34,461 bases of DNA from Lachnospiraceae bacterium (GTDB lineage: Bacteria; Bacillota; Clostridia; Lachnospirales; Lachnospiraceae). The number at the start of each line of letters is the position of its first letter. Position 1 is the first letter of the stretch. Under the pieces are notes generated by a model that saw only the letters and a program-made list of their open reading frames with translations, made no database searches and was not told the origin of the DNA. Below are positions 21,855 to 29,558 of the stretch, in pieces. The position numbers and the translations under genes were made by a program. The stretch covers positions 1 to 34,461 of the forward strand of contig WRLH01000029.1 of the NCBI GenBank assembly GCA_009777715.1, given 5' to 3'.

Positions 21855-24059
21855 ATGGACATAAGCCAAAAATTAAAAACCGAACTAAAAATCGAAAAAT
21901 GGCAAGCTGACGCGGCCATAAAACTAATCGATGAGGGTAATACCGTTCCATTTATTGCTCGTTACCGCAAAGAAATGACCGGGTCACTTGATGACGAAAA
22001 ACTGCGCAATTTGTCAGAACGCCTAACCTATCTTCGGAATCTTTTGGACAAAAAAAACCAGGTCCTTGCTTCGATTGAAGAGCAAGGCAAGCTGACCGAT
22101 GAGCTTAGGGAAAGGATTCTGGCGGCGGAAACCTTGGTGGTTGTTGAGGACCTGTACCGCCCTTACCGCCCGAAAAGGAAGACCCGCGCCAGCGTTGCCC
22201 GTGAGCGGGGGCTTCTTCCTCTGGCGGAATATATCCTGAGCCAGACTGGTGAAGTTCTTGCCATTATTTATGCGGAAAAATTCATTGACCCGGATAAAGG
22301 GGTAAACAATGCCTTAGAGGCGGTTCAGGGGGCAAAAGATATTATTGCCGAAAATATTTCCGATGATGCCGACCACCGCATTTTTATCCGCAAAATAACC
22401 CTGTCCGAGGGAATGATAACCAGCGTTTCCAAGGATGCCAAAACCGCCAGCGTATATGAAATGTATTATGAATATGAAGAGCCGCTTAAGAAAATTGCCG
22501 GACATAGAACCCTTGCCCTTAACAGAGGTGAGGCCGAAAAGATTTTGACGGTCAAAATAACCGCCCCCGAAGAGCGGATCATCAACTATCTTAAGAAAAG
22601 CATCATTAAAAATGAAAACCCAGATACAGCCCTTTTATTAACTGAAGCGGTAACTGATAGCTATGACCGCCTGATTGGCCCGGCAATTGAACGTGAAATC
22701 CGCAATATTTTGACCGAAACGGCAGAGGATAGCGCAATTAATGTCTTTGGCAAAAATCTGGAACAGCTGCTTATGCAGCCGCCAATCGGCGGGAAAATCG
22801 TTTTGGGCTGGGACCCGGCTTTTCGGACTGGCTGCAAGCTTGCCGTTGTTGACCCAACCGGGAAAGTCATCTATACGCGGGTCATTTTCCCCACCGCTCC
22901 CCAAAATAACCTAAACGAAGCGAAGCAAGTATTGACTGAATTGGTCAATAAATATGGGATTAGCTTAATCAGCATCGGGAACGGCACAGCTTCCCGTGAA
23001 TCAGAAAAAATTATCGCCGCAATTATTAAAGAATTAAAGCTTCCGCTAAGTTACGTCATTGTTAATGAAGCCGGGGCAAGCGTTTATTCGGCAAGCAAAT
23101 TAGCAACGGAGGAATTTCCCCGGCTTAATGTTGGTGAAAGAAGTGCGGTCTCGATTGCAAGGCGTTTACAAGACCCATTGGCTGAACTGGTAAAAATCGA
23201 CCCCAAATCAATTGGAGTCGGCCAGTACCAGCACGACATGGACCAAAAAAAATTAAGCGAAGCCTTAACTGGCGTGGTCGAAAATTGTGTTAATAAAGTC
23301 GGGGTTGATTTAAATACCGCTTCGGTCTCGCTGCTTACATATATTTCTGGAATCAATAAAACAATCGCAAAAAATATCGTTTTATACCGTGAGGAAAATG
23401 GCCGCTTTAATGACCGTAAGCAACTATTAAAAGTCGCAAAACTTGGGCCAAAAGCCTATCAGCAATGTGCAGGTTTCATGCGCATTACCGATGGGAAAAA
23501 TCCGCTTGACGCAACCAGCGTCCACCCGGAAAGCTACGAAGCCGCGCTAAAGATAATCGCGAAAATGGGTAAAACCCTAGATGATGTGAAAAAAGCTTTG
23601 CCCGGCGGCAACGCTGGCAAGAATGCAAAGCACTCTTTATGGACTGATAGCTCTGGCGTAAAAGCCCTTGCCGCCGAAATTGGCATTGGCGAAATTACCT
23701 TAACCGATATTTTAAAAGAGCTGGACAAACCTGCCCGCGACCCCCGCGAGAGTATGCCGGTCCCTATTTTAAGGAGCGATATCTTAGAAATGAAAGACTT
23801 AAGCCCCGGAATGATTTTAAAAGGCACAGTGCGGAATGTTATTGATTTTGGCGCGTTTGTTGATATCGGAGTCCACCAGGACGGCCTTGTCCACATTTCC
23901 CAGCTGACCAGACGCTTCATCAAGCACCCCTTGGAAGCGGTCAGCGTTGGTGATGTCGTTGAGGTTCAGGTGCTTAGTATCGATGAAGCAAAAAAGCGCA
24001 TCAGCTTGACGATGAAAATAAATAATAATCAAAATAAAGGAGCAGAACATGAAAATTAA
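21855..24059 (+). CDS. tex: Tex family RNA-binding/transcription accessory protein
   Basis: 734 residues from ATG 21855; GGGGG lies 6 bp upstream, while the longer frame from 21780 has no ribosome binding site. In order: a Tex N-terminal helical domain (IARYRKEMTGSLDDEKLR), a YqgF/RNase H-like fold (LGWDPAFRTGCKLAVVD), a helix-hairpin-helix (INKTIAKNIVLYREENG, RKQLLKVAKLGPKAYQQCAGFMRI), and a C-terminal S1 RNA-binding domain (GMILKGTVRNVIDFGAFVDIGV). Length and domain order are normal for Tex/YhgF, a conserved nucleic-acid-binding factor that influences transcription and virulence genes. Its end overlaps ddh by 11 bp, so the two are probably one operon. Confidence 0.93.
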   Translation: MDISQKLKTELKIEKWQADAAIKLIDEGNTVPFIARYRKEMTGSLDDEKLRNLSERLTYLRNLLDKKNQVLASIEEQGKLTDELRERILAAETLVVVEDLYRPYRPKRKTRASVARERGLLPLAEYILSQTGEVLAIIYAEKFIDPDKGVNNALEAVQGAKDIIAENISDDADHRIFIRKITLSEGMITSVSKDAKTASVYEMYYEYEEPLKKIAGHRTLALNRGEAEKILTVKITAPEERIINYLKKSIIKNENPDTALLLTEAVTDSYDRLIGPAIEREIRNILTETAEDSAINVFGKNLEQLLMQPPIGGKIVLGWDPAFRTGCKLAVVDPTGKVIYTRVIFPTAPQNNLNEAKQVLTELVNKYGISLISIGNGTASRESEKIIAAIIKELKLPLSYVIVNEAGASVYSASKLATEEFPRLNVGERSAVSIARRLQDPLAELVKIDPKSIGVGQYQHDMDQKKLSEALTGVVENCVNKVGVDLNTASVSLLTYISGINKTIAKNIVLYREENGRFNDRKQLLKVAKLGPKAYQQCAGFMRITDGKNPLDATSVHPESYEAALKIIAKMGKTLDDVKKALPGGNAGKNAKHSLWTDSSGVKALAAEIGIGEITLTDILKELDKPARDPRESMPVPILRSDILEMKDLSPGMILKGTVRNVIDFGAFVDIGVHQDGLVHISQLTRRFIKHPLEAVSVGDVVEVQVLSIDEAKKRISLTMKINNNQNKGAEHEN

Positions 24060-25029
24060 GATCGGCATTTGCGGTTACGGGAATCTCGGGCGAGGTGTTG
24101 AATCAGAGATAAAGAAACATAATGACATGGAACTGGCTGCCATTTTTACCCGCCGTAACCCGGCAGAAAATTTAAAGACAAATAGTGCAGTCCCGGTCGT
24201 CCATCTTGACCATGCCGTCTTGTGGGAGTCAAAAATAGACGTCATGATTTTATGCGGCGGTTCGGCTACGGATCTTCCCGTCCAGAGCCCACAGCTTGCC
24301 CGCCTATTTAATATTGTGGATAGCTTTGATACCCATGCAAAAATACCGGAGTTTAAAGAAAAGGTTGACTCTTCCGCAAGAGCTGGCGGAAAATGTGCGG
24401 TTATTTCCGCTGGCTGGGACCCAGGCCTTTTTTCCCTAATCAGGCTGTATGCCGGGACGATTATTCCGGCTGGGACAACCGGGAGCTTTTGGGGGCATGG
24501 CGTAAGCCAGGGGCATTCCGACGCTGTCCGCCGAATTAAAGGAGTGGTAAATGCGATTCAGTACACCATTCCCCAAGATGAAGCGATTAAGAGGGCAAGG
24601 CAGGGCGAGGCAGCAGGTTTAACAACCCGCGAAAAGCATAAACGCTTGTGTTATGTTGTTGCCGAACAAGGCGCGGATCTTTTACGGATTGAAAAAGAAA
24701 TTAAAGAAATGCCAAATTATTTTGCAGATTATGACACCGATGTCATTTTTATCACGCTTGAAGAATTGAAAAAAAATCATTCCCAGCTTCCGCATGGCGG
24801 CTACGTAATCCATGCCGGGGAAACTGGCGATGGCAATAAACATCTGATTGAATTTACCCTAAAGCTTGACTCCAATCCCGAATTTACCGCGTCAATCTTA
24901 CTCGCCTGTGCCCGTGCCGCATTTAGGATGCATAAAGAAGGCATGAGCGGGGCAAAAACCATTTTCGATATCCCGCCAATTTATTTATCCGCTTTAGATG
25001 ATGATGAGGCGGTGAGGTTATTGCTATAG
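24049..25029 (+). CDS. ddh: meso-Diaminopimelate D-dehydrogenase
   Basis: A 326-residue NADPH-dependent enzyme that converts tetrahydrodipicolinate, ammonia and NADPH directly to meso-diaminopimelate for lysine and peptidoglycan. Seen: the N-terminal Rossmann motif GICGYGNLGRGV (7-18), RRNP for the NADP phosphate, the DSFDTH substrate-binding element, and SAGWDPGLFSL, FWGHGVSQGHSDA and HAGETGDGNKHLIEFTL, all hallmarks of Ddh. Full normal length. It provides the one-step branch of the lysine pathway found in some Bacillota and corynebacteria. It is translationally linked to tex through an 11-bp overlap with GGAG upstream of its ATG. Confidence 0.93.
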   Translation: MKIKIGICGYGNLGRGVESEIKKHNDMELAAIFTRRNPAENLKTNSAVPVVHLDHAVLWESKIDVMILCGGSATDLPVQSPQLARLFNIVDSFDTHAKIPEFKEKVDSSARAGGKCAVISAGWDPGLFSLIRLYAGTIIPAGTTGSFWGHGVSQGHSDAVRRIKGVVNAIQYTIPQDEAIKRARQGEAAGLTTREKHKRLCYVVAEQGADLLRIEKEIKEMPNYFADYDTDVIFITLEELKKNHSQLPHGGYVIHAGETGDGNKHLIEFTLKLDSNPEFTASILLACARAAFRMHKEGMSGAKTIFDIPPIYLSALDDDEAVRLLL

Positions 25030-25074
25030 ATTCAACAAATATATTGGGCGAGCATATAATGTATTATTATGCCG

Positions 25075-25103
25075 TTGAAATATTGGCCTAACTGTGGTAT
25101 GAT
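25075..25103 (+). promoter_or_regulatory. Promoter of the small gene/metallopeptidase pair
   Basis: TTGAAA (25075-25080), 17 bp, TATGAT (25098-25103). An imperfect dyad TGGT...ACCA (25096-25115) overlaps the -10 and start point and could be an operator. Confidence 0.6.
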
Positions 25104-25139
25104 GTTCACACCATGTTGTAATTAAAATCAAGGAGAAGT

Positions 25140-25364
25140 ATGGTGAACTTTAATCTGGAAGTAGAACAGCTTTCCAACCAGTCAATTGACAATTTTTTTG
25201 AAGAAAATAATATTTCTGATTATATGAAAAGAGTCCATATGCTGAATAAGTACATGGGTGCTTGCGATAATGGGGAATGCTTGGGGGCTGAATTGAATGA
25301 GTTTAATTTATATGAGCTTACCAAAGAGATAATTCTTGACAAAGATTGGTTAGCATTTCAGTAA
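25140..25364 (+). CDS. Small acidic protein, possible partner of the ImmA/IrrE-like gene
   Basis: 74 residues with AAGGAG 4 bp before the ATG. It is acidic and helical, with no known domain (for example SIDNFFEENNISDYMKRVHM and a Cys pair in ACDNGEC). No helix-turn-helix is seen, so it is not the usual XRE repressor that accompanies ImmA/IrrE peptidases. It is followed 116 bp later by that peptidase gene in the same direction and probably shares its promoter. It could be a substrate or a toxin/antitoxin component; this is speculation from context. Confidence 0.6.
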   Translation: MVNFNLEVEQLSNQSIDNFFEENNISDYMKRVHMLNKYMGACDNGECLGAELNEFNLYELTKEIILDKDWLAFQ

Positions 25365-25480
25365 ATTCCACCAAATTCATTTTATTGCGTTTAAGTGTTG
25401 ATTCAGGACAATATTCGCTTGTGATATACGCTGAACCAACCTTATTTATGTGTGTTTTACTTGTTAAGGAGCTTGCTTGG

Positions 25481-26044
25481 ATGACAAAGACACAAATCGA
25501 GTTATTATATAGAGCAGTTTTTAACTTAGCCGTAGCTAATAAAAAAGGCAATAAGCTAGATGATTTAATCCATGCTACAGAGAATTTTATGACATTAAGA
25601 TTAGGACACGGTGTCAGCTTTGAAATAAAAATATCTTTATCTCCGATTCTTAGCAAGACCTGTTCAAAAACATTTGGCAATGGCGGCGGCGCAGTAGGTT
25701 TTATCCACGCTTATCCCGGCGGCGGAGCAACCAAAAAATGCGGCGTGATTATTAAATATTCTGAAGAAACCCAAAGCGGTGAACCAATAAATGATTTACA
25801 AAAATGGATAATAATTTTACACGAGGTCGCGCATACGCTTTTACATTTTACATTCCATTATAAAAAGCGGGTAGATAAAGGCAATCTTGGCGATCCGCTC
25901 CGTGAAACAGAAGCTTCATATTTTGCCAAATATGCGATTTGCAATAATGAAGTTCTTGCATATAAAGAGAAAAAAGTGGTTGCGACAATTCTAATGATGC
26001 ATTCACCTAGAAAGCCATATTTAGAGGCTGATTTGCCAGCCTAA
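25481..26044 (+). CDS. ImmA/IrrE-type zinc metallopeptidase
   Basis: 187 residues from ATG 25481, chosen because AGGAG lies 9 bp upstream; the frame is open back to 25346 but lacks a ribosome binding site there. The active site is HEVAH (His114, Glu115, His118). RETEASYFAKYAI (141-153) supplies the third zinc ligand in the ExEAxxFA arrangement of ImmA/IrrE. Such peptidases usually cleave a repressor or are the enzyme half of stress-response or toxin-antitoxin-like pairs. Here the usual XRE repressor is absent and a small unknown gene precedes it. The Gly-rich loop FGNGGGAVGFIHAYPGGGA (65-83) is unusual in the family. Confidence 0.7.
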   Translation: MTKTQIELLYRAVFNLAVANKKGNKLDDLIHATENFMTLRLGHGVSFEIKISLSPILSKTCSKTFGNGGGAVGFIHAYPGGGATKKCGVIIKYSEETQSGEPINDLQKWIIILHEVAHTLLHFTFHYKKRVDKGNLGDPLRETEASYFAKYAICNNEVLAYKEKKVVATILMMHSPRKPYLEADLPA

Positions 26045-26078
26045 ATTTTGGTAAAGGCTTGGTTTAGAGAGGAGAAAA

Positions 26079-26810
26079 ATGAATAACGAGTTATGGAAAT
26101 CAATTTCCGAAAATGTTTTATTTCTAGTGCAGTTCTTTGGTATCGTCATCGCAATGTTTATCATTGCTTATGCTGCCGAAAAAATCATCAAAAAGCGCAA
26201 TAATGATACCGAACGGGTTTTTGCGACAAGAAAAGTTGTTGTAATTGGGATGTTTTCAGCTTTGGCAGCTATTTTGCACATTTTTAAGTTTTCCGTTCCG
26301 TTTATTGCCCCAGCTTTTTATGAAATGGATTTATCCGAGGTTCCGGTCATTATCGGCGCGTTTGCATTTGGCCCGGTCGCCGGAGTGATGATTGAATTTT
26401 GCAAAATTTTGCTAAAGCTTTTGCTGACCGGGACTTCAACGGCTTTTGTCGGTGATTTGGCAAATTTCGTGATTGGCTGTAGTTATGTGCTGCCAGCTTC
26501 GATTATTTATGCCTTTAGGAAAAGCAGGAAAAGGGCGATTATCGGTTGCGTGGTTGGCACGGCAAGCATTGGAGTCTTTGGGATGGCCTTTAATGCGCTA
26601 TATCTGATTCCGACTTTTGCGAAGATGTTCTTCGGGAACAATATTGACGTCATCATTGGGATGGGCAACGCGGTTCATTCCGTGATTGATTCGGTCTGGA
26701 CGCTGGCTTTGTTCGCGGTCCTGCCCTTTAATCTCTTAAAAGGTTTAATTGTTTCGGTGATTACGCTTCTTGTATACAAAAAGCTGAGTCCGCTTTTGAA
26801 GAAGCAGTAG
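26079..26810 (+). CDS. ribU: ECF transporter S component, RibU-like (riboflavin)
   Basis: 243 residues, about six or seven membrane segments. It is the membrane substrate-binding part of an ECF-type vitamin importer that works with EcfA/A'/T encoded elsewhere. The pattern FYEMDLSEVPVIIGAFAFGP followed by VAGVMIEFCKILLKLLL and GDLANFVIGCSYVLPASIIY is close to RibU proteins, so riboflavin is the likely substrate. An extra N-terminal membrane segment (about 15-34) is present. No FMN riboswitch precedes it; only 34 bp separate it from the metallopeptidase, with GAGAGGAG upstream of the ATG. Confidence 0.75.
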   Translation: MNNELWKSISENVLFLVQFFGIVIAMFIIAYAAEKIIKKRNNDTERVFATRKVVVIGMFSALAAILHIFKFSVPFIAPAFYEMDLSEVPVIIGAFAFGPVAGVMIEFCKILLKLLLTGTSTAFVGDLANFVIGCSYVLPASIIYAFRKSRKRAIIGCVVGTASIGVFGMAFNALYLIPTFAKMFFGNNIDVIIGMGNAVHSVIDSVWTLALFAVLPFNLLKGLIVSVITLLVYKKLSPLLKKQ

Positions 26811-26814
26811 TTTC

Positions 26815-27093
26815 ATGACTTCCATCGTGAATGAGCATTTCTGACTTCGCCGCAGACACGCTTAAAACATTGGTAAACCTGGTCGAACGAAATCATGAGA
26901 AATTATGACTTCCATCGTGAATGAGCATTTCTGACTTTGCAAGCAAACCGTTGTAAAACGTCGGCACTTGGCGGCGTACTGTGCCGCCTTAGTGTCCGTT
27001 ACGTTTTACAGAGCGAGAGCGTGTTTGCGGCGAAGTACAGAGAATGCTCATACGCGGATTTACCTATCTCACTCACAGAGAATGCTCATACGC
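26815..27093. repeat. Long inverted-repeat intergenic element, copy 1
   Basis: This fills the gap between two convergent genes. Left arm 26831-26861 pairs with right arm 27019-27051 (ATGAGCATT..., ACTTCGCCGC...CACGC against GCGTG...GCGGCGAAGT...AATGCTCAT). At the centre, TGTAAAACGT (26952-26961) pairs with ACGTTTTACA (27001-27010), enclosing GGCAC/GTGTC and GGCGGC/GCCGCC around a GTACT loop. A 33-bp sequence (26815-26847) is repeated exactly at 26905-26937, and the end of the right arm (AGAATGCTCATACGCGGATTT) recurs after ~30 bp. The architecture is shared with copy 2 at 29302-29490. No credible gene is seen. Confidence 0.75.
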
Positions 27094-27172
27094 GGATTTC
27101 CCTCACGGATTTCCCTCACGGGATTTCCCTCACGGATTTCCCTCACGGATTTCCCTCTTGGATTTCCCTCAC
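27094..27172. repeat. 13-bp tandem repeat array
   Basis: Six head-to-tail copies of GGATTTCCCTCAC, with small changes and one 14-bp step, start at 27094, 27107, 27121, 27134, 27147 and 27160. The array runs into the stop codon of the leftward permease gene (27169-27171). It has no spacers, so it is not a CRISPR. Confidence 0.85.
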
Positions 27173-28020
27173 TCCAAATTCAACCGCTTACTCGTCACAT
27201 AGTACGTTAAGAAATAAAGCAAAACCGCCCCAACAACGGCCAAAACAAGAAAAGTAAACCCAATCAAATTTATGCCGCGGAAGATATAGAAATATTCACC
27301 GAACTTGTCGCGGTTAATAATTAAAGCATTAACCGCCAGAGCAAACGTTCCGACAACATTAATTACCATCGTCATCGCAAAATAAAAACCAAGCGTCGCA
27401 AAAACCCGATTTTTCTTTGCCAATTGCCCTAATGCAGATGAACCATACATCATCATAACGCTAAAAATAATGGCGGCAACCGCTAACGAAAAATAAAGCA
27501 CAATTGTCCAAGGGACAGAAATTCTGCTTTCCCGGAGCAAAGCAGCAAGCTCAGGCAAATTATTGTTGGTCTTAGCCCCGGAAGCATTAGCCGTTGCAGT
27601 TGCTAAAACCATAATACTGCCGATTAATAATAAAATGCTTGCGCTGACCCAAGTCACGGCAGTTATCATTTTTGCCATGATTAACTTGGCTGGTGTTGTT
27701 GGCAAAGTATTAGTCAAATAGCCTTGATGGCCATACATACTATTATGGAAGCGTATCCATAGATAAATATAAGTTCCGGCCGTCAGCAAAAACGCGCTGG
27801 CAAAATATGCCAAAACATATAATGAGGTCATAATCTCGGCAAAAAAGCTAAGATTTTGCGTTCCATCGATAGTAATCCCATTCAAATAGAAATACAAATG
27901 CGGCGTAAAAACATAGATTCCGATTGCCCCAACCAGCGTAAGGCAGACCATAAAGGACGCAACAATGGTAAGAAACTTCCCGACCGCCTTAAATTCGTGT
28001 TTAATCAATTTCCCTAACAT
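27169..28020 (-). CDS. ABC-2-type transporter permease
   Basis: 283 residues with six hydrophobic segments. It starts MLGKLIKHEFKAVGKFL, the common opening of ABC-2-type permeases that pair with YtrB-like ATPases. It overlaps the ATPase gene by 7 bp and is the last gene of a GntR-ATPase-permease operon. Such operons respond to cell-wall-active agents in Bacillus (ytr), which suggests a role in envelope stress, but the substrate is unknown. The stop codon lies at the end of a 13-bp tandem repeat, so the C terminus (SKRLNLE) may vary between strains. Confidence 0.8.
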   Translation of the reverse strand: MLGKLIKHEFKAVGKFLTIVASFMVCLTLVGAIGIYVFTPHLYFYLNGITIDGTQNLSFFAEIMTSLYVLAYFASAFLLTAGTYIYLWIRFHNSMYGHQGYLTNTLPTTPAKLIMAKMITAVTWVSASILLLIGSIMVLATATANASGAKTNNNLPELAALLRESRISVPWTIVLYFSLAVAAIIFSVMMMYGSSALGQLAKKNRVFATLGFYFAMTMVINVVGTFALAVNALIINRDKFGEYFYIFRGINLIGFTFLVLAVVGAVLLYFLTYYVTSKRLNLE

Positions 28021-28733
28021 GAGAACACCTCCCTAAAATATGCGTCAATCGATTTGCCCTTTTGCTCCCGGATTTCTTCAACGGTCGAGTGGACAATTGC
28101 TTTGCCGTTTTCTAAAATAACTACCTCATCAAGGATATTTTCAATATCAGTGATAATATGGGTCGAAAGCAAAATCGTTGCATTTTCATTGTAATTTGCC
28201 AAAATCGTTTTAATAATGTAATCACGGGCGGCCGGGTCAACTCCGGCAATCGGCTCATCAAGGATAAAAAGCTTTGCGTCACGGCTCATTACCAAAATAA
28301 GCTGGACTTTTTCCTTTGTTCCCTTAGAAAGCGTTTTCAGATAGGAATTTTGCCCGATTTGCAAAGAGCTTAGCATTTCATAAGCCCGCTCAGTCTTAAA
28401 ATCAGCATAAAAATCAGCAAAATACTCAATTACATCTTTGACCTTCATATTCTCCGGCAGATAAGTATGTTCCGGCAAATAAGAGACGATTTTTTTGGTC
28501 ACTTCGCCGGGACGGTTTCCGTCAATTAAGATAGTTCCGGAAGAAGGCTTTAATAATCCATTCAGCATTTTAATAAGGGTAGTTTTGCCGCTGCCATTGG
28601 GGCCAAGCAAGCCGATGATTTTCCCGGACTCAAGCCTTAGGGAAACATCATTAACTGCCATCGGGCCAGCCGGGTATTTTTTGGACAAGTTTTTGAGCCT
28701 GACCAGTGATACGGTTTCGTTTGTGTTAGTCAT
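28014..28733 (-). CDS. ABC transporter ATP-binding protein (YtrB-like)
   Basis: A 239-residue ATPase with Walker A GPNGSGKTT (44-52), signature LSKGTKEK, Walker B LFILDEPIAGVD and switch His in LLSTHIITDIEN. Motifs are complete. It overlaps the GntR gene by 8 bp and the permease by 7 bp, so the three are translated together. It supplies energy for the adjoining permease and is expected at the inner face of the membrane. Confidence 0.9.
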   Translation of the reverse strand: MTNTNETVSLVRLKNLSKKYPAGPMAVNDVSLRLESGKIIGLLGPNGSGKTTLIKMLNGLLKPSSGTILIDGNRPGEVTKKIVSYLPEHTYLPENMKVKDVIEYFADFYADFKTERAYEMLSSLQIGQNSYLKTLSKGTKEKVQLILVMSRDAKLFILDEPIAGVDPAARDYIIKTILANYNENATILLSTHIITDIENILDEVVILENGKAIVHSTVEEIREQKGKSIDAYFREVFSC

Positions 28734-29133
28734 TTTCAGTTTCCTCCTTTATTTCAATAGTTTTGCTTTCAGCGTTTTTGCTTTCAGCATTTAGCAGGGA
28801 GACGACTTCTTTTTTTTCAAAGCCGAGCTCGCCCATCCGGCTTAAAAAATCGCGGACCTGGGTTTGAGCTAATTCGTTTCTGGTTTTTTGGATCATTTCT
28901 GTTTCCTCCGTGACTTGGCGGCCCGTGCTGCGATTTGTAGTAACCAGGCCAAGGCGTTCAAGCTCCGTAAAAGCACGCTGCATAGTGTTGGGGTTAACCC
29001 CTGCTTCCATCGCCATATCCCGGACACTTTTAAGCCGTGAGCCGGGGGCAAATTCACCGGCAACGATTTGGATTTGTAACCGCTCGACGATTTGCGTATA
29101 AATCGGCCGGTCAGAATCTAATTTCCATGACAT
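28726..29133 (-). CDS. GntR-family regulator, YtrA subfamily
   Basis: 135 residues: an N-terminal winged helix (RPIYTQIVERLQIQIVAGEF, SRLKSVRDMAMEAGVNPNTM, TNRSTGRQVT) and a short C-terminal helical part without a large ligand domain, which is the YtrA subfamily. It is the first gene of the operon and almost surely represses it through the 24-bp palindrome between promoter and start. In relatives, repression is relieved by cell-wall antibiotics. AGGAAAAG precedes the ATG. The C terminus has a short repeat, LNAESKNAESKTIEIKEE, encoded by a small tandem duplication. Confidence 0.88.
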   Translation of the reverse strand: MSWKLDSDRPIYTQIVERLQIQIVAGEFAPGSRLKSVRDMAMEAGVNPNTMQRAFTELERLGLVTTNRSTGRQVTEETEMIQKTRNELAQTQVRDFLSRMGELGFEKKEVVSLLNAESKNAESKTIEIKEETEND

Positions 29134-29157
29134 TGACTTTTCCTTTCTCTTCGTATC

Positions 29158-29181
29158 ATTGTACTAAGCGCTTAATACAAT
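29158..29181. promoter_or_regulatory. GntR (YtrA-type) operator
   Basis: ATTGTACTAAGC followed by GCTTAATACAAT is a 24-bp palindrome with one mismatched pair. It sits between the -10 box and the gntR start, at the expected transcription start. Confidence 0.8.
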
Positions 29182-29208
29182 AGTACATCACTATTTTTGC
29201 ATTGTCAA
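29180..29208 (-). promoter_or_regulatory. Promoter of the gntR-ABC operon
   Basis: On the minus strand: TTGACA (29203-29208), 17 bp, TACTAT (29180-29185). The -10 box overlaps the operator, so bound repressor would block RNA polymerase. Confidence 0.75.
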
Positions 29209-29301
29209 GCGTTTTTTGAAGAATTTGCTTATGTACCATTTCAGAGATTGCGGAGCAAGTCCGCAATGACTTCCTAACGAAACACTTTACCGTGCGACAG
29301 A

Positions 29302-29490
29302 GAGTGCGATTCATAAGACCGACCCTTGAGAAATGTCGTTACTTATGCGGTGTACTTTACCGCATTATGTAACGCAACATTTCTCTCGGAGCGAAAGCGG
29401 GTCGGGCGATGAATTGACACTCTCAAACGCGCGGAGAATCTCGGAGCGAAAGCGGGTCGGGCGATGAATTGACACTCTCAAACGCGCGGA
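29302..29490. repeat. Long inverted-repeat intergenic element, copy 2
   Basis: Left arm 29302-29325 (GAGTG...ATTCAT...CCGACCC) pairs with right arm 29399-29422. The central hairpin is GAGAAATGT (29328-29336)/ACATTTCTC (29377-29385), enclosing GTTAC/GTAAC and ATGCGGT/ACCGCAT around GTACT. The right side is duplicated exactly: 50 bp at 29386-29435 and 29441-29490. Both copies of the element end in a CGCGGATTT-like tail. The remaining spacer (29209-29300) holds one more 8-bp hairpin, ATTGCGGA/TCCGCAAT (29247-29267), and no gene. Confidence 0.75.
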
Positions 29491-29544
29491 TTTAAATATG
29501 AAAATCAATTTCTTAACTTACCCTTTTCGCCTTTAAAAAACTAT

Positions 29545-29552
29545 GCTAAAAT
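29545..29552 (+). promoter_or_regulatory. Extended -10 promoter, possibly giving a leaderless mRNA
   Basis: TG-C-TAAAAT (29544-29552) ends 6 bp before the ATG at 29559, so transcription should begin at or next to the start codon. No Shine-Dalgarno sequence fits between. Confidence 0.5.
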
Positions 29553-29558
29553 AAGAAT

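Noticed and set aside
26045-26078. FMN riboswitch before the RibU-like gene
   Set aside because: Only 34 bp separate it from the previous gene and no FMN-aptamer sequence is seen.
27094-27172. CRISPR array
   Set aside because: Units are contiguous 13-bp repeats without unique spacers and there are no cas genes in the window.
26937-27257. Plus-strand frames of 80-106 codons with repeated SLTDFPHG-like units
   Set aside because: Produced by the inverted-repeat element and the 13-bp tandem repeats, and they run into the opposite-strand permease; no ribosome binding site.
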